A program made the translations under genes and the position numbers. The notes beneath the pieces were generated by a model that made no database searches, was not told where the DNA came from, and worked only from the letters and a program-made list of their open reading frames with translations. A stretch of DNA of 64,000 nucleotides, taken from assembly GCA_023213395.1 (NCBI GenBank), contig CM041465.1, forward strand, positions 112,289,741 through 112,353,740. Direction: 5' to 3'. This document shows, piece by piece, positions 11,135 through 22,740 of this stretch (position 1 is the first letter of the stretch; every line of letters begins with the position of its first letter). Origin of the DNA: Cycas panzhihuaensis. Lineage: Eukaryota > Cycadophyta.

Positions 11135-11520
11135 TGATAAAACTTTGTAACACCTCCCTCATTTCTTCTCATTTATGTAAATTCATATTTATAATATATT
11201 AATGGAGCCTTCATATAATTTAATCATATTGGATAGTGAGGTTGGGTCCACCTTTTATGTCGTTAAGTCAGCCTATCCTATTATATTATAATCTTGGTGG
11301 ATGGCTATAAATATTACCCCACATGCTTTGTACTTCATATATTGGATTCTGATGAATGCAGAAGCTCTGCCTAAGAGACAGCCTACAGTGTGGTGAATTC
11401 ACCGGTACCATTACATAATTATATATCCTTCTTATTTTCGTGATTTGTTAAATATTTGTCAATATTTTGCTTATTATACTTGAATCAAGGCACATGTATT
11501 TAGATCTTGTTGTTTTCTCA
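11135..11520 (+). repeat. 5' LTR of A
   Basis: 386 bp, matched by the 3' LTR. It contains an AT-rich promoter-like segment near 11300 (GCTATAAATATTACC) suitable as a TATA region. Confidence 0.93.
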
Positions 11521-11532
11521 TGGTATCAGAGC
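11521..11532 (+). promoter_or_regulatory. Primer-binding site of A (initiator tRNA-Met)
   Basis: TGGTATCAGAGC, the standard plant copia sequence complementary to the 3' end of initiator tRNA-Met, directly adjoining the 5' LTR. Confidence 0.93.
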
Positions 11533-13120
11533 TTGTATATACCTGATTTAAAAGTATTTTGGTGATTTTAGTTGATTTTACTCCATTTCCTTCATGTTAT
11601 TTGGCAAATTTAAGTTTTTATACAGTGTTGGAGCTTATACACAGCTAGTTGTGAGAGGTTTTAGCCTTCTACAATAGAATTTGAAACTCTTTGCATCTAT
11701 TTGGGGTTTTACTAAGTTTTGTTGAAGAAAATCTATGAAAAATCATGTTTTTTACTTGATGCAACCATATTATTGATGATTTTTTCTTGATAGAGCATTA
11801 TTAGGGTTTTCTACAACCCCATACTTGTTTCCAGTGCTTGATAGACGAGCTTTGTAAAGTTTTTTTTCCCTATTTTTTGCTTTATTCTTTATTATATGCT
11901 CTATAAAAAACACTAGACTTTCATAGCTCTGTTCTCCTTAATGAGAGCTTCTTTTTTAAAAATTCTAATTCTAATGGGTACCTATCATCATTGTGTCCCT
12001 TTTTATAAAATTTTATCTTATTCTGAGTCCATTTGATCCTCTATTAGGGTTCTACATTCCTATTTTAGTTTGTTATTTTTGCGCACAGGTCACACAAACC
12101 TCAAAAAAGGTAGTTGTACTATTTCTATAATATCTATATAATCATTTATCTAATTTATGGACCATTTAAATCAATAGAAAGCTAATTCATATCTCTACAA
12201 TTTGGAATTAAATTTAGCTAGATTTAGAGTTGATTTGAGGGAGATATTTATTAGTCAAGTTGACCTTTATACTTAAGTTATTTGAGCTTTATTTTTCAAG
12301 ATTTAAAGGCATTTGTTAGTTTTCTTGAGGTTTTTTTACTAGATTAGGTTATGGCTTATCATTTTTAGTTGTTCAATTCTAATTTTTAAGGCTAATAAGT
12401 TCTTCGTGATGTCTTATATATAGGTGTTTCTCTTGGAAGGTTGAGGAAGTTAACTCTCAAAGCTTGGCCCATTAAGAGCATTCTAAACCTCTCCTTGTCA
12501 TTTTAATTTGCTTTATTTCTTTTTCATTTCATTTATTGCATTAAAAATAACCTTTTGTGTGTAAGAAACTCATTTAAAAAATTAATTTTTTACATTAAAA
12601 AGATAACTCCTGAATTGAACCCCCATTTTTAGCCTTGCAAGGGGAATGGTTAGGACCCTTGAAATTATCACCACGCACATGCCCTTGGCCTACTCATATT
12701 GGATGAAGAATGTCATTGTCTATAAGGTGTAATTGGTGGTAGGCTGAGGAGGAGACCATATCTTTTGGAGCTTGGAGACCAGGCTAGACCTCGGGGGGTG
12801 AGTGTCTTGGTTAGTAAGTTCTCACCGCTAAATCTGTCATTCGGTATAAGACCGACGCTGATGGGAAAATAAATCAGGGGGGTCTTAAGACCTTCTTAGT
12901 AGCCCATGTATTGAGGTATATTAAGCCCTTAAGCTCTTGTACCAGTATATTGGGTCCCTGGTTTACCACTAATGGGTAGGTGCCATTAGACATAATAATA
13001 ACTGAGAGCTTTCCTAGAGACCCTTTGCCTTAGAATCATAGATTAGAAGCTACTTAGGTAGACTAGTAACTCATCACACAAAAATTTAAAACATAAAAAA
13101 AAAAAAAAAGACTTTCGAAC
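11533..13120 (+). other. Leader of A, including a block shared with B
   Basis: A 1.6 kb untranslated leader without coding signal. The segment at about 12630-13050 matches 28105-28530 in element B at clear nucleotide similarity, and in both elements it ends some 70-110 bases before gag. An A-rich run lies at 13095-13109. Confidence 0.75.
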
Positions 13121-14400
13121 ATGGCATTACAAATGCTTCTTTCTAACAACATTAAACTTAATGATATTAATAATTTTATACCTTAGAGAAAGCAAGTAAA
13201 AAACTTGCTTATTATGAATGAATATTGGGCCTATATCAATGGGGACATACCCATGCCTAAGTCCATTGAAGATCCTAATGATCCCACTTAAACTATTCCA
13301 CCAGATCTTATAGCCTTAGCGAACTTCAAAACTAAGGACAACATCGCATTATCCTTCCTCCACTTAGTAGTTGAAGACCAAGTGGATCAAAATATTGAAA
13401 TAGCATAATGTTCAAATGAAGCTTGGATCATACTTTATTCCTTCTATGAGAGGAAGGATGAATCTAAATCCCTTACCTTTAAGGCTTGCCTATTTGCCAT
13501 GCCTTTTACCAGAAACATTATAAATCATTTGACCAAAGTCAAAACCATTAGAAACTAATTAATTATCCTGGGTATACCACCTTCTGACCATGATCTAATC
13601 TCAAGCATTATAAACATTTTATCCATTGAATACAACTCCTTTGTCTCTAAGTTATATGACAATTACTCTAAGATGGACTTCATAACTTTTGAGGGGATAC
13701 TTTGAGAGGAAAATGTTCTTAACTTACTAGGGGTGACATCAACATCTAACTCAACTCTTACCTTTGCAACCTGAAATTCAGAAAAGGGAAAGACTGTTAA
13801 TAGAGTAGCCCAACAACTTAGTCAGCGATAAGACCTAGCTCAACTCTTAGACTCTCTCTCTATATCACAAGAGTTACATCAACAAACTCAGTAGCATCTT
13901 ATTGGCACCTCCTCCTCCTCCTCTCCAAATCAACAGCTTCAATAATTACAATATCAACCATAGGGAAAGTCTCAAAAGAATAAGCAGGGTAAACAAAATA
14001 TAACCTATCTTTATTGTGGAAAATATAGATGCTTAGCTATTAAATACAAGAGAAGATAAGATGATTTACAACTCTTGTAAAACCAAGAGAGCCAAGAATA
14101 TGGGTTAGTCTATCAACAACCACCCTCCAATTATTAATAAGGAGCACCTTTGTACCATCAAGGAGGTCCTAGTTATAATCAACAAAGACAAGGAGCTTCT
14201 TATCAATAAGGAGGACTATGCCCACCTTAAGGAGCCACCTTTCCACAACAAGGAGGCCCTTATTATCAATATGGTGGTCCTGTTCAACAATAAGAAGGCT
14301 CTTTCTACCCACAAGGGGGGTCATCAGATCAACCTCAAGGCCAATTATATCAGCTGAATTGGAATCCAAGGCTCACATAAGATCAAAGACCTCAAAATAA
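13121..14400 (+). pseudogene. gag: A gag
   Basis: Starts with ATG at 13121 (MALQMLLSNNIKLND) and reads in one frame through a copia-type capsid region, including NEAWIILYSFYERKD and the helical LVVEDQVDQNIEIA. A Gln/Pro-rich stretch follows, then a degenerate zinc knuckle near 14005 (YLYCGKYRCLAIKY, with only part of the Cys/His set). Several TAA/TAG stops replace likely Gln and Trp codons. After the knuckle comes a Gln/Tyr/Gly-rich repeat region. Confidence 0.8.
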
Positions 14401-17400
14401 GTAATAGTTCTCAAACAAGAATCAAAGGAATCAACAACAAGGTGGCAATATGGAAGATGGTCAAGACTCCTCCTCCCATAACCTATGTTTTATAGGATTG
14501 TCCTCTCAGCTTGATGATACAGCATGGCTTCTTGATTCTAGTGCAATAAGACACGTGATAGGTTATAAAAAAAATATTGGAAGAGACCTAACCAATCAAC
14601 ACTGAAACAATCACATTTGGGGATAATGTGACTTACAATATGACCAAAATTGGTAGGGCACCAATCACATTGAAGGACTTTAACATTAGACACCACATTA
14701 ATAATGTGTTCCTTGTAACTAATATGAAGATGAACCTACTTTTCATCAGTCAAATGGATAAGCAGAACTTAGATATCCTCTTTAGCTAGGGCATTCATAA
14801 AATTATAGACCATGCTATAGGTAAAGTTATATCCACATGACATGAATATGGTGGCTTATGTAGGCTAGATGGAGTCCCTCTTGCCACTACTCCTCAACAT
14901 GAATCCTACTCAGTGGCCAACACAACTCAATGTGATAAGGAGAAGGATGTAATTGAGTAAGAGTCCTCTTGCATAAATGAATCAACAGAATGCTACCACT
15001 CAAAGGATGAAGTGACTATAAATAGATCTAAAAATAATCTAGGGCATCAACACTTAGGTCATTTAAATATGCAAAGCTTGAATCTCATGTCTAGGCTCAA
15101 AATGATATATGACATACCCAAAATCAAGAGATATCAGAACATATGTGAGCCATGCCTAAAGGGAAAGTAGCAAAGAGAAAAATTCCCTTCCAAGAATGCT
15201 TGGAGAGCTTCACAACCATTAGAGTTGGTACATTCTGATATTTGTGGGCCTATGTCCATCCAATCTCTCAATGATAGTTGGTATTTCATTACCTTCATAG
15301 GTGAGTTCTGAAGGAAAGTATGGGTCTACTTCTTAAGAAATAAATATCAAGCCCTAGACAAATTCAAAGAGTTTAAAGCTACTGCTGAAAATAAAAGTGG
15401 GATGAGAATCAAGACCCTTAGATCTGACAATGGTGGTGAGTACATTTCAAATTAGTTCAATAACTTTTGCAAAGAACATGGCATCCAACGTAAAGTTTTT
15501 GCTCCTTACATACCTTAACAGAATGGTGTAGCTGAAAGGATGAATTAGACTTTGATCAATAAAGGAAAAACCATGTTTAGTATGGCCAACCTTGCCACTA
15601 GATTTTGGGTTGATGCCATTGCCACAACTACTTACCTGACCAACATAAGTCTCACAGTTGCAGTTAGAAACATTACTCTCGAAGAAGCTTGGTTAGATCA
15701 GAAACCATCTCTAGCTCACTTAAGGATGTTTGGATGCATGATATATAAACATGTTTCAAAGGATAATATGAGGAAACTTGATGACAAGAGCCTTAAGTGC
15801 ATTTTCCTTGGCTATGTACCTAGTTGCAAAGCCTATAAAGTCTTTGACACAGTTGGTAACCAAACTTACATGACACGTGATGTAATCTTTGTAGAAGAAC
15901 CATAGGTATTGACACCTCCTCTATATCAGATTATAGTAGAATATGCAGTTAGTGTAATACAAGTTACCCTTGGATAAACTTTGGAGCTACCTGTACCAGC
16001 TTTCTCCTACACTCCTAGTCTATCATAAAGTTTAACAACTTATTTGGCATCCAATCAAGTAAGTACAAATTTGCCTCCCATTTTAATTAATGACCTTCAG
16101 GTGGAAGTCACTAGCTTTCAGCCACCTCCTAAGTAGGTACAACAACTTTTAAAGGGTTCTCCTCCTCCTCCTATAGCTACAAAGAGGCCTTCTAAGATAA
16201 GACACTCTATAAATTTTGCCCTTATGGCACATGTCCTTGAAACTCCTAAACCTTCCACGTTTGAGGAGGCAGTCAAAGACCAAATATGGAAAACAATTAT
16301 GGATGAAGAGATGAATTCTATCTTAAAAAATTACGCTTGGGAGTTGATTGAATTACCATCTAGGAAGAAAGTAATTGACTATAGATGGCTATATAAGATA
16401 AATTTCCATTTAGATGGTGCCATAGAGTGCCAAAAAGCTCACCTTGTTGCAATAGGTTTTAAATAATAGAAGGGGATTGACTATGATGAGACCTTTACAC
16501 TTGTAGCTAACATGACTACATTCCATTTGGTTATGTCTCTAGTAGCCCAATTTGGATGGCCTATCTACCAAATGGATGTGAAGTGTACTTTCTTCAATGG
16601 AGAGCTCAAAGAAGAGGTTTTCCTGAAACAACCCTTAGGCTATGTTATTCTAGGATGTGAACACTTAGTTTACAGACTCAAGGAAGCCCTTTATGGACTC
16701 AAGCAGGTACCACGTACCTGGTATATAAAGATAGATACATTTCTCACTCATCATGGATTTAATCATTCACCCTCTGACCTTAATCTCTATATTTAGGTTA
16801 GAGATAATTTGATCACTATCATTATACTTTATGTAGACAATCTTACTATCACTAGCAATGATACAAATGGGATTTCTTGGTTCCAATCAGAGTTGAAGAG
16901 TAATTTTGAGATGACTAACCTTGGTCTATTTCGTTACTTCCTTGGAATTGAAGTTTGATAAGAACCAGGACAAATCCTCCTAACTCAAACCAAGTATGTT
17001 AATGAACTCTTAGAAAGATTCAAGATGACTAAATGCAAGCCTATACCAATTCCTATGGAGATAGGAACCAAGTTAAACCTAGATAAATAAGGGAAACCTT
17101 TTGATCCCACTTTGTACTAGCAGTTAGTTGGGAGTCTCATCTATCTCACTCATACTTTCCTGAATATCTCATACGCAGTAGGGATCTGCTCTAGGTATAT
17201 ATCACAGCCTAAAGCATCTCATTGGAAAGTAGCCACTAGGATACTCAAATATATTTATGGCACTCATCAATTTGGTATTAAGTATAATAAGACTGAATCA
17301 CCTATTCTAAAGGGACATATAGATGTTGATTGGGCTAGTTGCCATGATACACGCCATTCATCTTTAGGTTATTGTATTGATATGAACTCAGTTGTAATCT

Positions 17401-17763
17401 CATGGAGCTATAAAAAGTAACCCATAGTTGTCCTTTCCTCCATTGAAGTATATTATAAAGTAGCTCTCCATGCTACAACTGAGTTGATTTGGATTAGAAG
17501 GATTCTCGTTGAGCTTAGACTTTAGTAGACTTCACTAACCATCCTATATTGTGGCAATTAAAGTATGTTGAAGATGATGAAGAATCTTGTATTCATGCTA
17601 GAAATAAGCACATTGAGTTCTATCATCACTTCATTTGTGAACATGTCCAAACTGGAGAAGTTGATCTCGCCTACCATCCTACTAAAGACCAAGTTATAGA
17701 TATCTCCACTAAAGCACTTGGTTAACCAAAGTTTTAATGGTTTAGATTTAACCTCGATATTTG
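14401..17763 (+). pseudogene. pol: A pol: protease, integrase, RT, RNase H
   Basis: The protease motif is at about 14528 (WLLDSSAIRHV, with DSS in place of DSG). The pre-integrase region reads LGHLNMQSLN near 15055. The integrase core carries LVHSDICGPM, LRSDNGGEY and NGVAERMN. RT runs about 16224-17000 and includes PIYQMDVKCTFFNGEL and LKEALYGLKQVPRTWY; its active site reads YVDN instead of YVDD near 16830. RNase H follows (HIDVDWASCHDTRHSSLGY) and ends near 17763. A frame change between protease and integrase and many stops make it non-functional. Confidence 0.88.
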
Positions 17764-17781
17764 AAGAAATGAAGTTGCTAT

Positions 17782-17791
17782 TAAGGGAGGG
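17782..17791 (+). promoter_or_regulatory. Polypurine tract of A
   Basis: Purine run AAGGGAGGG ending just before the 3' LTR, the plus-strand primer position. Confidence 0.8.
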
Positions 17792-18177
17792 TGATAAAAC
17801 TTTGTAATAACTCCTCAATTTCTTCTTATTTATGTAAATTTATGTTTATAGTGTATTAACGGACCCTTGATATAATTTAATCATATTGGATAGTGAGGTT
17901 GAGTCCATCTCTTATGTCGTTAAGTCAGCCTATCCTATTGCATTATAATCTTGGCAGATGGTTATAAATATTACCCTACATGCTTTATACTTCATATATT
18001 AGATTTTAATGAATACAGAAGCTTTACCCGAGAGAAAGCCTATGGTGTCATGAATTCACCCGTACCATTGCATGATCGTATGTCTTGCTTATTTTCTTGA
18101 TTTGTTGAATATTTATCAATATTTTACTTATTGTACTTGAATTAGGGCACATGTATTTAGATCCTACTATTTTATCA
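17792..18177 (+). repeat. 3' LTR of A
   Basis: 386 bp, the same length as the 5' LTR with scattered, mostly transition differences. It ends TATCA and is followed by the target duplication CATAC. Confidence 0.93.
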
Positions 18178-20080
18178 CATACTACATTATATAAGGTTTC
18201 ATTAATAAGGTTATGCAGGAAATAATTAATGATAAGAAGTATCCCTACACAGATTTTATCATTATCAAGTTCTTATTAATGTTTAGTTATAGAATTAGTT
18301 AGAAGAGTTAGAGGAGTTACTCGAGAGATAGGTGTGGTAGTAATAGCAACAATAATTGGTGTAAGCTACAAGTGATCTCCTTAATGACCTTCATACTTTA
18401 TATTATTTTTTATACTAGTGAACCACATATCCCAATTTTCTTTCCCTTTAAGAGTGTAATTTACATTTTACTTGAACTATAACGACATCGTGTCTTTTGA
18501 TAATAGAAGAAATGAGTAAGGGACTATTAAAATGATTACAATAAATGATCAATTATTATTTATAAATGGGAGATATAATAAAGTAGTATAGCAGAAGAAA
18601 GAATAAATAAGTGAGAATGGTTGTTCAAAGATGAAGGGAACAACTTAGAGAAAAGTCATAAACACTTGTGATAAATATTAACTTAATGCAATAGGAATGT
18701 GAGAAGCACTGTGATCAAAATTAGCCACCAACACTTATAGAAGAATTATCTTGACATAATAAGAATATAACACTATAAATGTGATTGTACTATAGATCAC
18801 TATTTGTAAATATGTAAGTGATTAATATACAAGATTATAGGATAATTTGGAGGTTGACATCATTGGATATACATAACTCTAAAATTCAAATGTAGGATAT
18901 GTAATTAAGCTAATAGCATGCAACTTATGTCTAATGTGTAATTGAGATTATTGAAAGGATACTTATGCCTCTAATAGAATTAAGTTGACTTTCATCTGCG
19001 ATACCCATAATTGTGCTTAGTGATGAAATCCAAGTCATAATGGAGCCCAAGTTCTCTAAATCCTTATCCCATTCACTAATAAGTAGCTATATACATTCTT
19101 TGAATAGTAGTGCATGCATACCCATGGCTATGACATATATTGAACTAGGTATGTTTCAATCTTGTATTAAAATTTTAGTTTTCCTGTTTAGTTATCAAGA
19201 TGATCTGTAATTGAGGAACAATGATATGATTAACCAAGCCTCACCAATATTCTAGCTATGTCCAGTCTTAACTTGAATATCACACCTCTTTGATGGTATG
19301 GTATTCTGCCAACCAAAGTATCTCAAACTTGGAAAGTATATGTAGAAGTATCAAATGATAGAAAATGCCATATAGAATGTGTTCCTTTTAGAGAAAGTGA
19401 AAAGATTATCGAATTTGCATCAATCATATATAAAACTAAAAATTGAGTGCTTTTGGAGTACTTGTTTATAGTACTTTTAAAGTGATAAAATGAAATACTA
19501 AGAAATGAGGTGAGGGCACTAAATATTACTTTAATCCAAGTGTTTTGACTCACTTTTATAATGGGCTTTGAAGCCATAAAAAAAGAAGAAAATTTCTTCA
19601 TAATTTTTTTCAAACAAAAGAGTAGTCTTCACTAAAATAGTAATAACTTTCTCCCATGGTAATAAAATTGAGTGCTACCTTTTGTGTTGAAAAGTAGATT
19701 TAGAATCACATCTTCAAAAAGTAGAATTAGGTTGAAATTAGTTTTATAGAATTTTCACACCCCTGCAAATTGGGAAAAATATATTTTTACAAAATCCTTA
19801 CTAAAAATAATTACTGTTTGCTAAAATAGCAATAACTTTCTCCTACAACAACAAAACTGAGTGCCACTTTTTACGTTGAAAACTAGACATAGAGTTTCAT
19901 CTTTAATAATTAGAATTAGTTCAATTGGAGCTATGTGAAATTTTTGGAATACCTATAAAGTTGAGTAAGTAGATTTTTATTTCTATAGAAAATCTAACTT
20001 GCAAACATCTCATCAACAAATGAAATTTCCATCATTTTCTAGTCACCAAGATCTTGATATGGGCAAGGTGAGAGAATACA
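18178..20080. other. AT-rich intergenic stretch between A and B
   Basis: No gene or element ends recognised. The only structure seen is a diverged tandem duplication at about 19612-19985. The last five bases (ATACA) are the left target duplication of B. Confidence 0.6.
19612..19985. repeat. Diverged tandem duplication, period about 189 bp
   Basis: Both units carry CTAAAATAG, then AATAACTTTCTCC, AGTGC, GTTGAAAA and TTAGAATTAG in the same order and spacing. The first copy begins near 19612 and the second near 19800. Confidence 0.65.
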
Positions 20081-20405
20081 TAATAGGTTAATATCTATTA
20101 TAGTGTCTCTATGTGCAAAGGTATTTTGGGAAGTAGCAGGCCATCGCCATCCAACTTTGAGCCACCTCAAGCCACCCTCGAGTTGACAAGGTAAGTTATG
20201 CATTTTGATTTATTATTTTTTTAATATTTAACTAATGGTCAAGTTGATGCAGACTCCCACCTCCCTAAAATCTATATATATCCCAGGTGTACTACCCTAG
20301 TATTTTTTAACATTGCCTTTAAATATATAGAAATATTATTCGAATGTTTCAACAATGGATTAATATATAAAGCTTTTTAATATGCTCTATCCTTTACAAT
20401 TAACA
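20081..20405 (+). repeat. 5' LTR of B
   Basis: 325 bp. It begins TAATAGG (TG start lost) and ends ATTAACA. It matches the 3' LTR through the shared segment around GAGCCACCTCAAG and the TCTATATATATC stretch. Confidence 0.88.
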
Positions 20406-20407
20406 TT

Positions 20408-20419
20408 TAGTATCATAGT
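20408..20419 (+). promoter_or_regulatory. Degraded primer-binding site of B
   Basis: TAGTATCATAGTGC resembles TGGTATCAGAGC with a few changes and sits two bases after the LTR. Confidence 0.7.
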
Positions 20420-21218
20420 GCCCAGGTTATTATCTAAAAAATGCACCTTTGACCTCCTCGTGAGATTCATAGCTTTTCTTTAGTGTCATCTAGTATGTAT
20501 ATGGTATTACACCATGAATTATTAAAGCTTATCATTATAAAACTATTTATTATATTATTGATTTTTGATATGCGTCTTCGTTTATTCTATAACGCCATAG
20601 TTTTCTTTTGATTAACTATCTTCATCATGCTCCTGCTCCTTATTGATCAAGAAAAACTATGTCATATGACAACTTATTCTAACTGTGTCTGAGTTCTCTA
20701 CCTAGTAGTGAAGACGATGTGAGATTTTCTCTCTGTTTGTGAGGTATCCCTCTCTAAACCTCAATCTCTTTGGTGTTTTTAAGATTCTTTAGTAAATCTA
20801 ATTATTTTTACTTATTGGAGCTTTATTGTTATTTATGGTAGCCCTAAACCTATTCTTAGTACTTGAAAAAGGAGTTTTAAGGAAGTTTTGGGTTATATCT
20901 GGCTCTATTCCTCTTCACATAGTCTACGGAGACCCTCAAATTTTGACAGCATTATTCTCTTAAACTAGTGTATTATTTGCAGTGCTATTTATTCCAGGAG
21001 CTCCCTTTATGTGTTGCGCCTCTCCCTCTATAATAATGTAGAATTGAATAGATATTTGATGTGGTTTTAAGGCTTTGGAACCTCATAGTATTTTATGTGC
21101 CTGCGCAGCCCCTGTGTGATGTAAACATGATCTAGAAATCTTTTTTTTTTTTTTTATTTCTTCTTCTAGTAGCCCTCTAAACCTAATTTTAGATTGTTAC
21201 TATTGAATCTAAGGCTTT

Positions 21219-21861
21219 TGTTGGATATTGTGACAACAATTGTTTAAGGCTAAAATTTTGGCATGTTTTTAGCACGGTTTCCTCCCCTAATCTTTCTTGA
21301 GGGGTTCCAAGGGGACGGGAGCCCCCCTTGGCCAAGGGGTGTGGGGGGCATGGAATGCCCCCCACTAAGAGCGGGTTTGGGGACGATAGCCCCCGACCCA
21401 AAAAATTAGCCCTGTAAACCATATTAAAATGTAAAGAGAATCACGATCATTTCATATAAATACCCTAGATTCTATGATTGAGATTCATGCCTTAGATGTC
21501 CCTCTCATGTAGCCCATTTTAGGGCTTTTCTTATTATGTTGTATGTAATGTAATGTACTGTGATGAGGGTGTCAGCTGGTTGTTATTCCTGAGAGCACTC
21601 TACTATTGAGATGTATTATTTCTCCATTCTACAACAATAAAGATTGATACCTTTCCTGTGTGGATGTTTACCTAGCACACTGCTAGGGTTTTACCATGTT
21701 ATATCAGGTGCATATGTGATGTTTAGCTTGTATATTGATGTTATTGTATTATCTTTGATTTTAGAACTTGCATGTTAAATCTTAGTTTGATTCCTGTAAC
21801 TAATTGCAAAATAGTTCAGATCTTGTGGCAGTTTGCAGTTTGGGACCTTCTATTCTCAATA
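21219..21861 (+). repeat. 5' LTR of C
   Basis: Inside the AT-rich LTR is a G/C-rich block of about 110 bp (21296-21408) made of stacked inverted repeats. One is the 16-bp palindrome at 21324-21339; another is the 11-bp stem with a 3-base loop at 21341-21365. Confidence 0.92.
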
Positions 21862-21863
21862 AG

Positions 21864-21875
21864 TGGTATCAGAGC
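21864..21875 (+). promoter_or_regulatory. Primer-binding site of C (initiator tRNA-Met)
   Basis: TGGTATCAGAGC two bases after the 5' LTR; it marks the LTR end. Confidence 0.95.
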
Positions 21876-21931
21876 CACTTTTATTTTGCAGCGAGTCTGT
21901 GAAGGTTTTGGTGTCATCTTTTCTACACCAA

Positions 21932-22740
21932 ATGGTGAAACTAGCAGGTACAAAGTTCGAGGTAGAGAAATTCAATGGTAAGAACAACTTCAAGTTATGG
22001 AAGCTAAAAGCGCATAATATTCTTGTATAATAGGCTTTGTACAAAGTGCTTACAGGTAAATTGAAGAAACCCGCAGGGATGGACGATGATGATTGGGATG
22101 ACTTAGATAAAAGGACACTTAGCACAATATGATTGTGCTTGGTAGATGAAGTCTTATTTAACATCGCAGGGGAAGAGACAACTACAGGATTATGGACCCG
22201 GTTGGAAGGCCTGTATATGACTAAATCAGTAACAAATCAAATCTATCTGAAGAGGCACCTATACTCTTTACAGATGAAGGAAGGTACAAAAATTGTTGAC
22301 CATTTAAATATTTTCAATACTCTTATTTGTCAGTTGACTAGTATCAATGTTAAAATTGAGGATGAGGACAAGGTTGTTACCTTATTATGCTCATTACCCA
22401 AATCCTGGGATAATATTATTAACTCAATTAGTTTTAGCACTACAGATGTATTGGATTATGATTCTATTGTGAGTGCTTTGCTAATGGAAGAAGTGCGAAG
22501 GAAATCTAGTTTTGAAACCTCCACACCATAAGCCATGATAGTAAGGGGTAGAACATTTGAGAGAGGACAAAACTCCAGGGTTACATCGAGGTCTAAGTCA
22601 AAGAGCAAAAAGAGTAAGCTTAGGTGTTGGCATTGTAATAAGACCAGTCACCTCAAGAAGGATTATTTCAAAAGGAAAAAGTTCCAGAAAAAGGAAGATC
22701 CTGCCAAGGAGGCGAATCAAGTGGAGTTAAATCAAGGTGT
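21932..22740 (+). pseudogene. gag: C gag
   Basis: ATG at 21932 starts MVKLAGTKFEVEKFNGKN, a copia Gag opening. It continues in frame through LWTRLEGLYMTKSVTNQIYL and HLNIFNTLICQLTSI, the capsid pattern seen in Tnt1-like elements. The zinc knuckle at about 22624 reads CWHCNKTSHLKKDY; the last Cys of CCHC has become Tyr. Two adjacent TAA/TAG stops near 22030 and others near 22130 and 22529 break it. Confidence 0.88.

Larger units (their letters stand above)
11135..18177 (+). mobile_element. A: Ty1/copia LTR retrotransposon, complete but decayed
   Basis: 7043 bp. Two 386-bp LTRs start TGATAAAACTT and end TCA. The 5' LTR is followed directly by a primer-binding site for initiator tRNA-Met, and a polypurine tract precedes the 3' LTR. 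Flanking 5-bp duplications are CATAT (left) and CATAC (right), one mismatch. Internal order is leader, gag, protease, integrase, RT, RNase H, which is the copia order. Confidence 0.95.

Noticed and set aside
19612-19985. CRISPR-like or satellite array
   Set aside because: Only two diverged units, no short repeat-spacer structure, and the organism is a plant.
21864-21875. Possible tRNA gene at the TGGTATCAGAGC sites
   Set aside because: Only the primer-binding complement of tRNA-Met is present; no cloverleaf follows. The same holds at 11521 and 45878.
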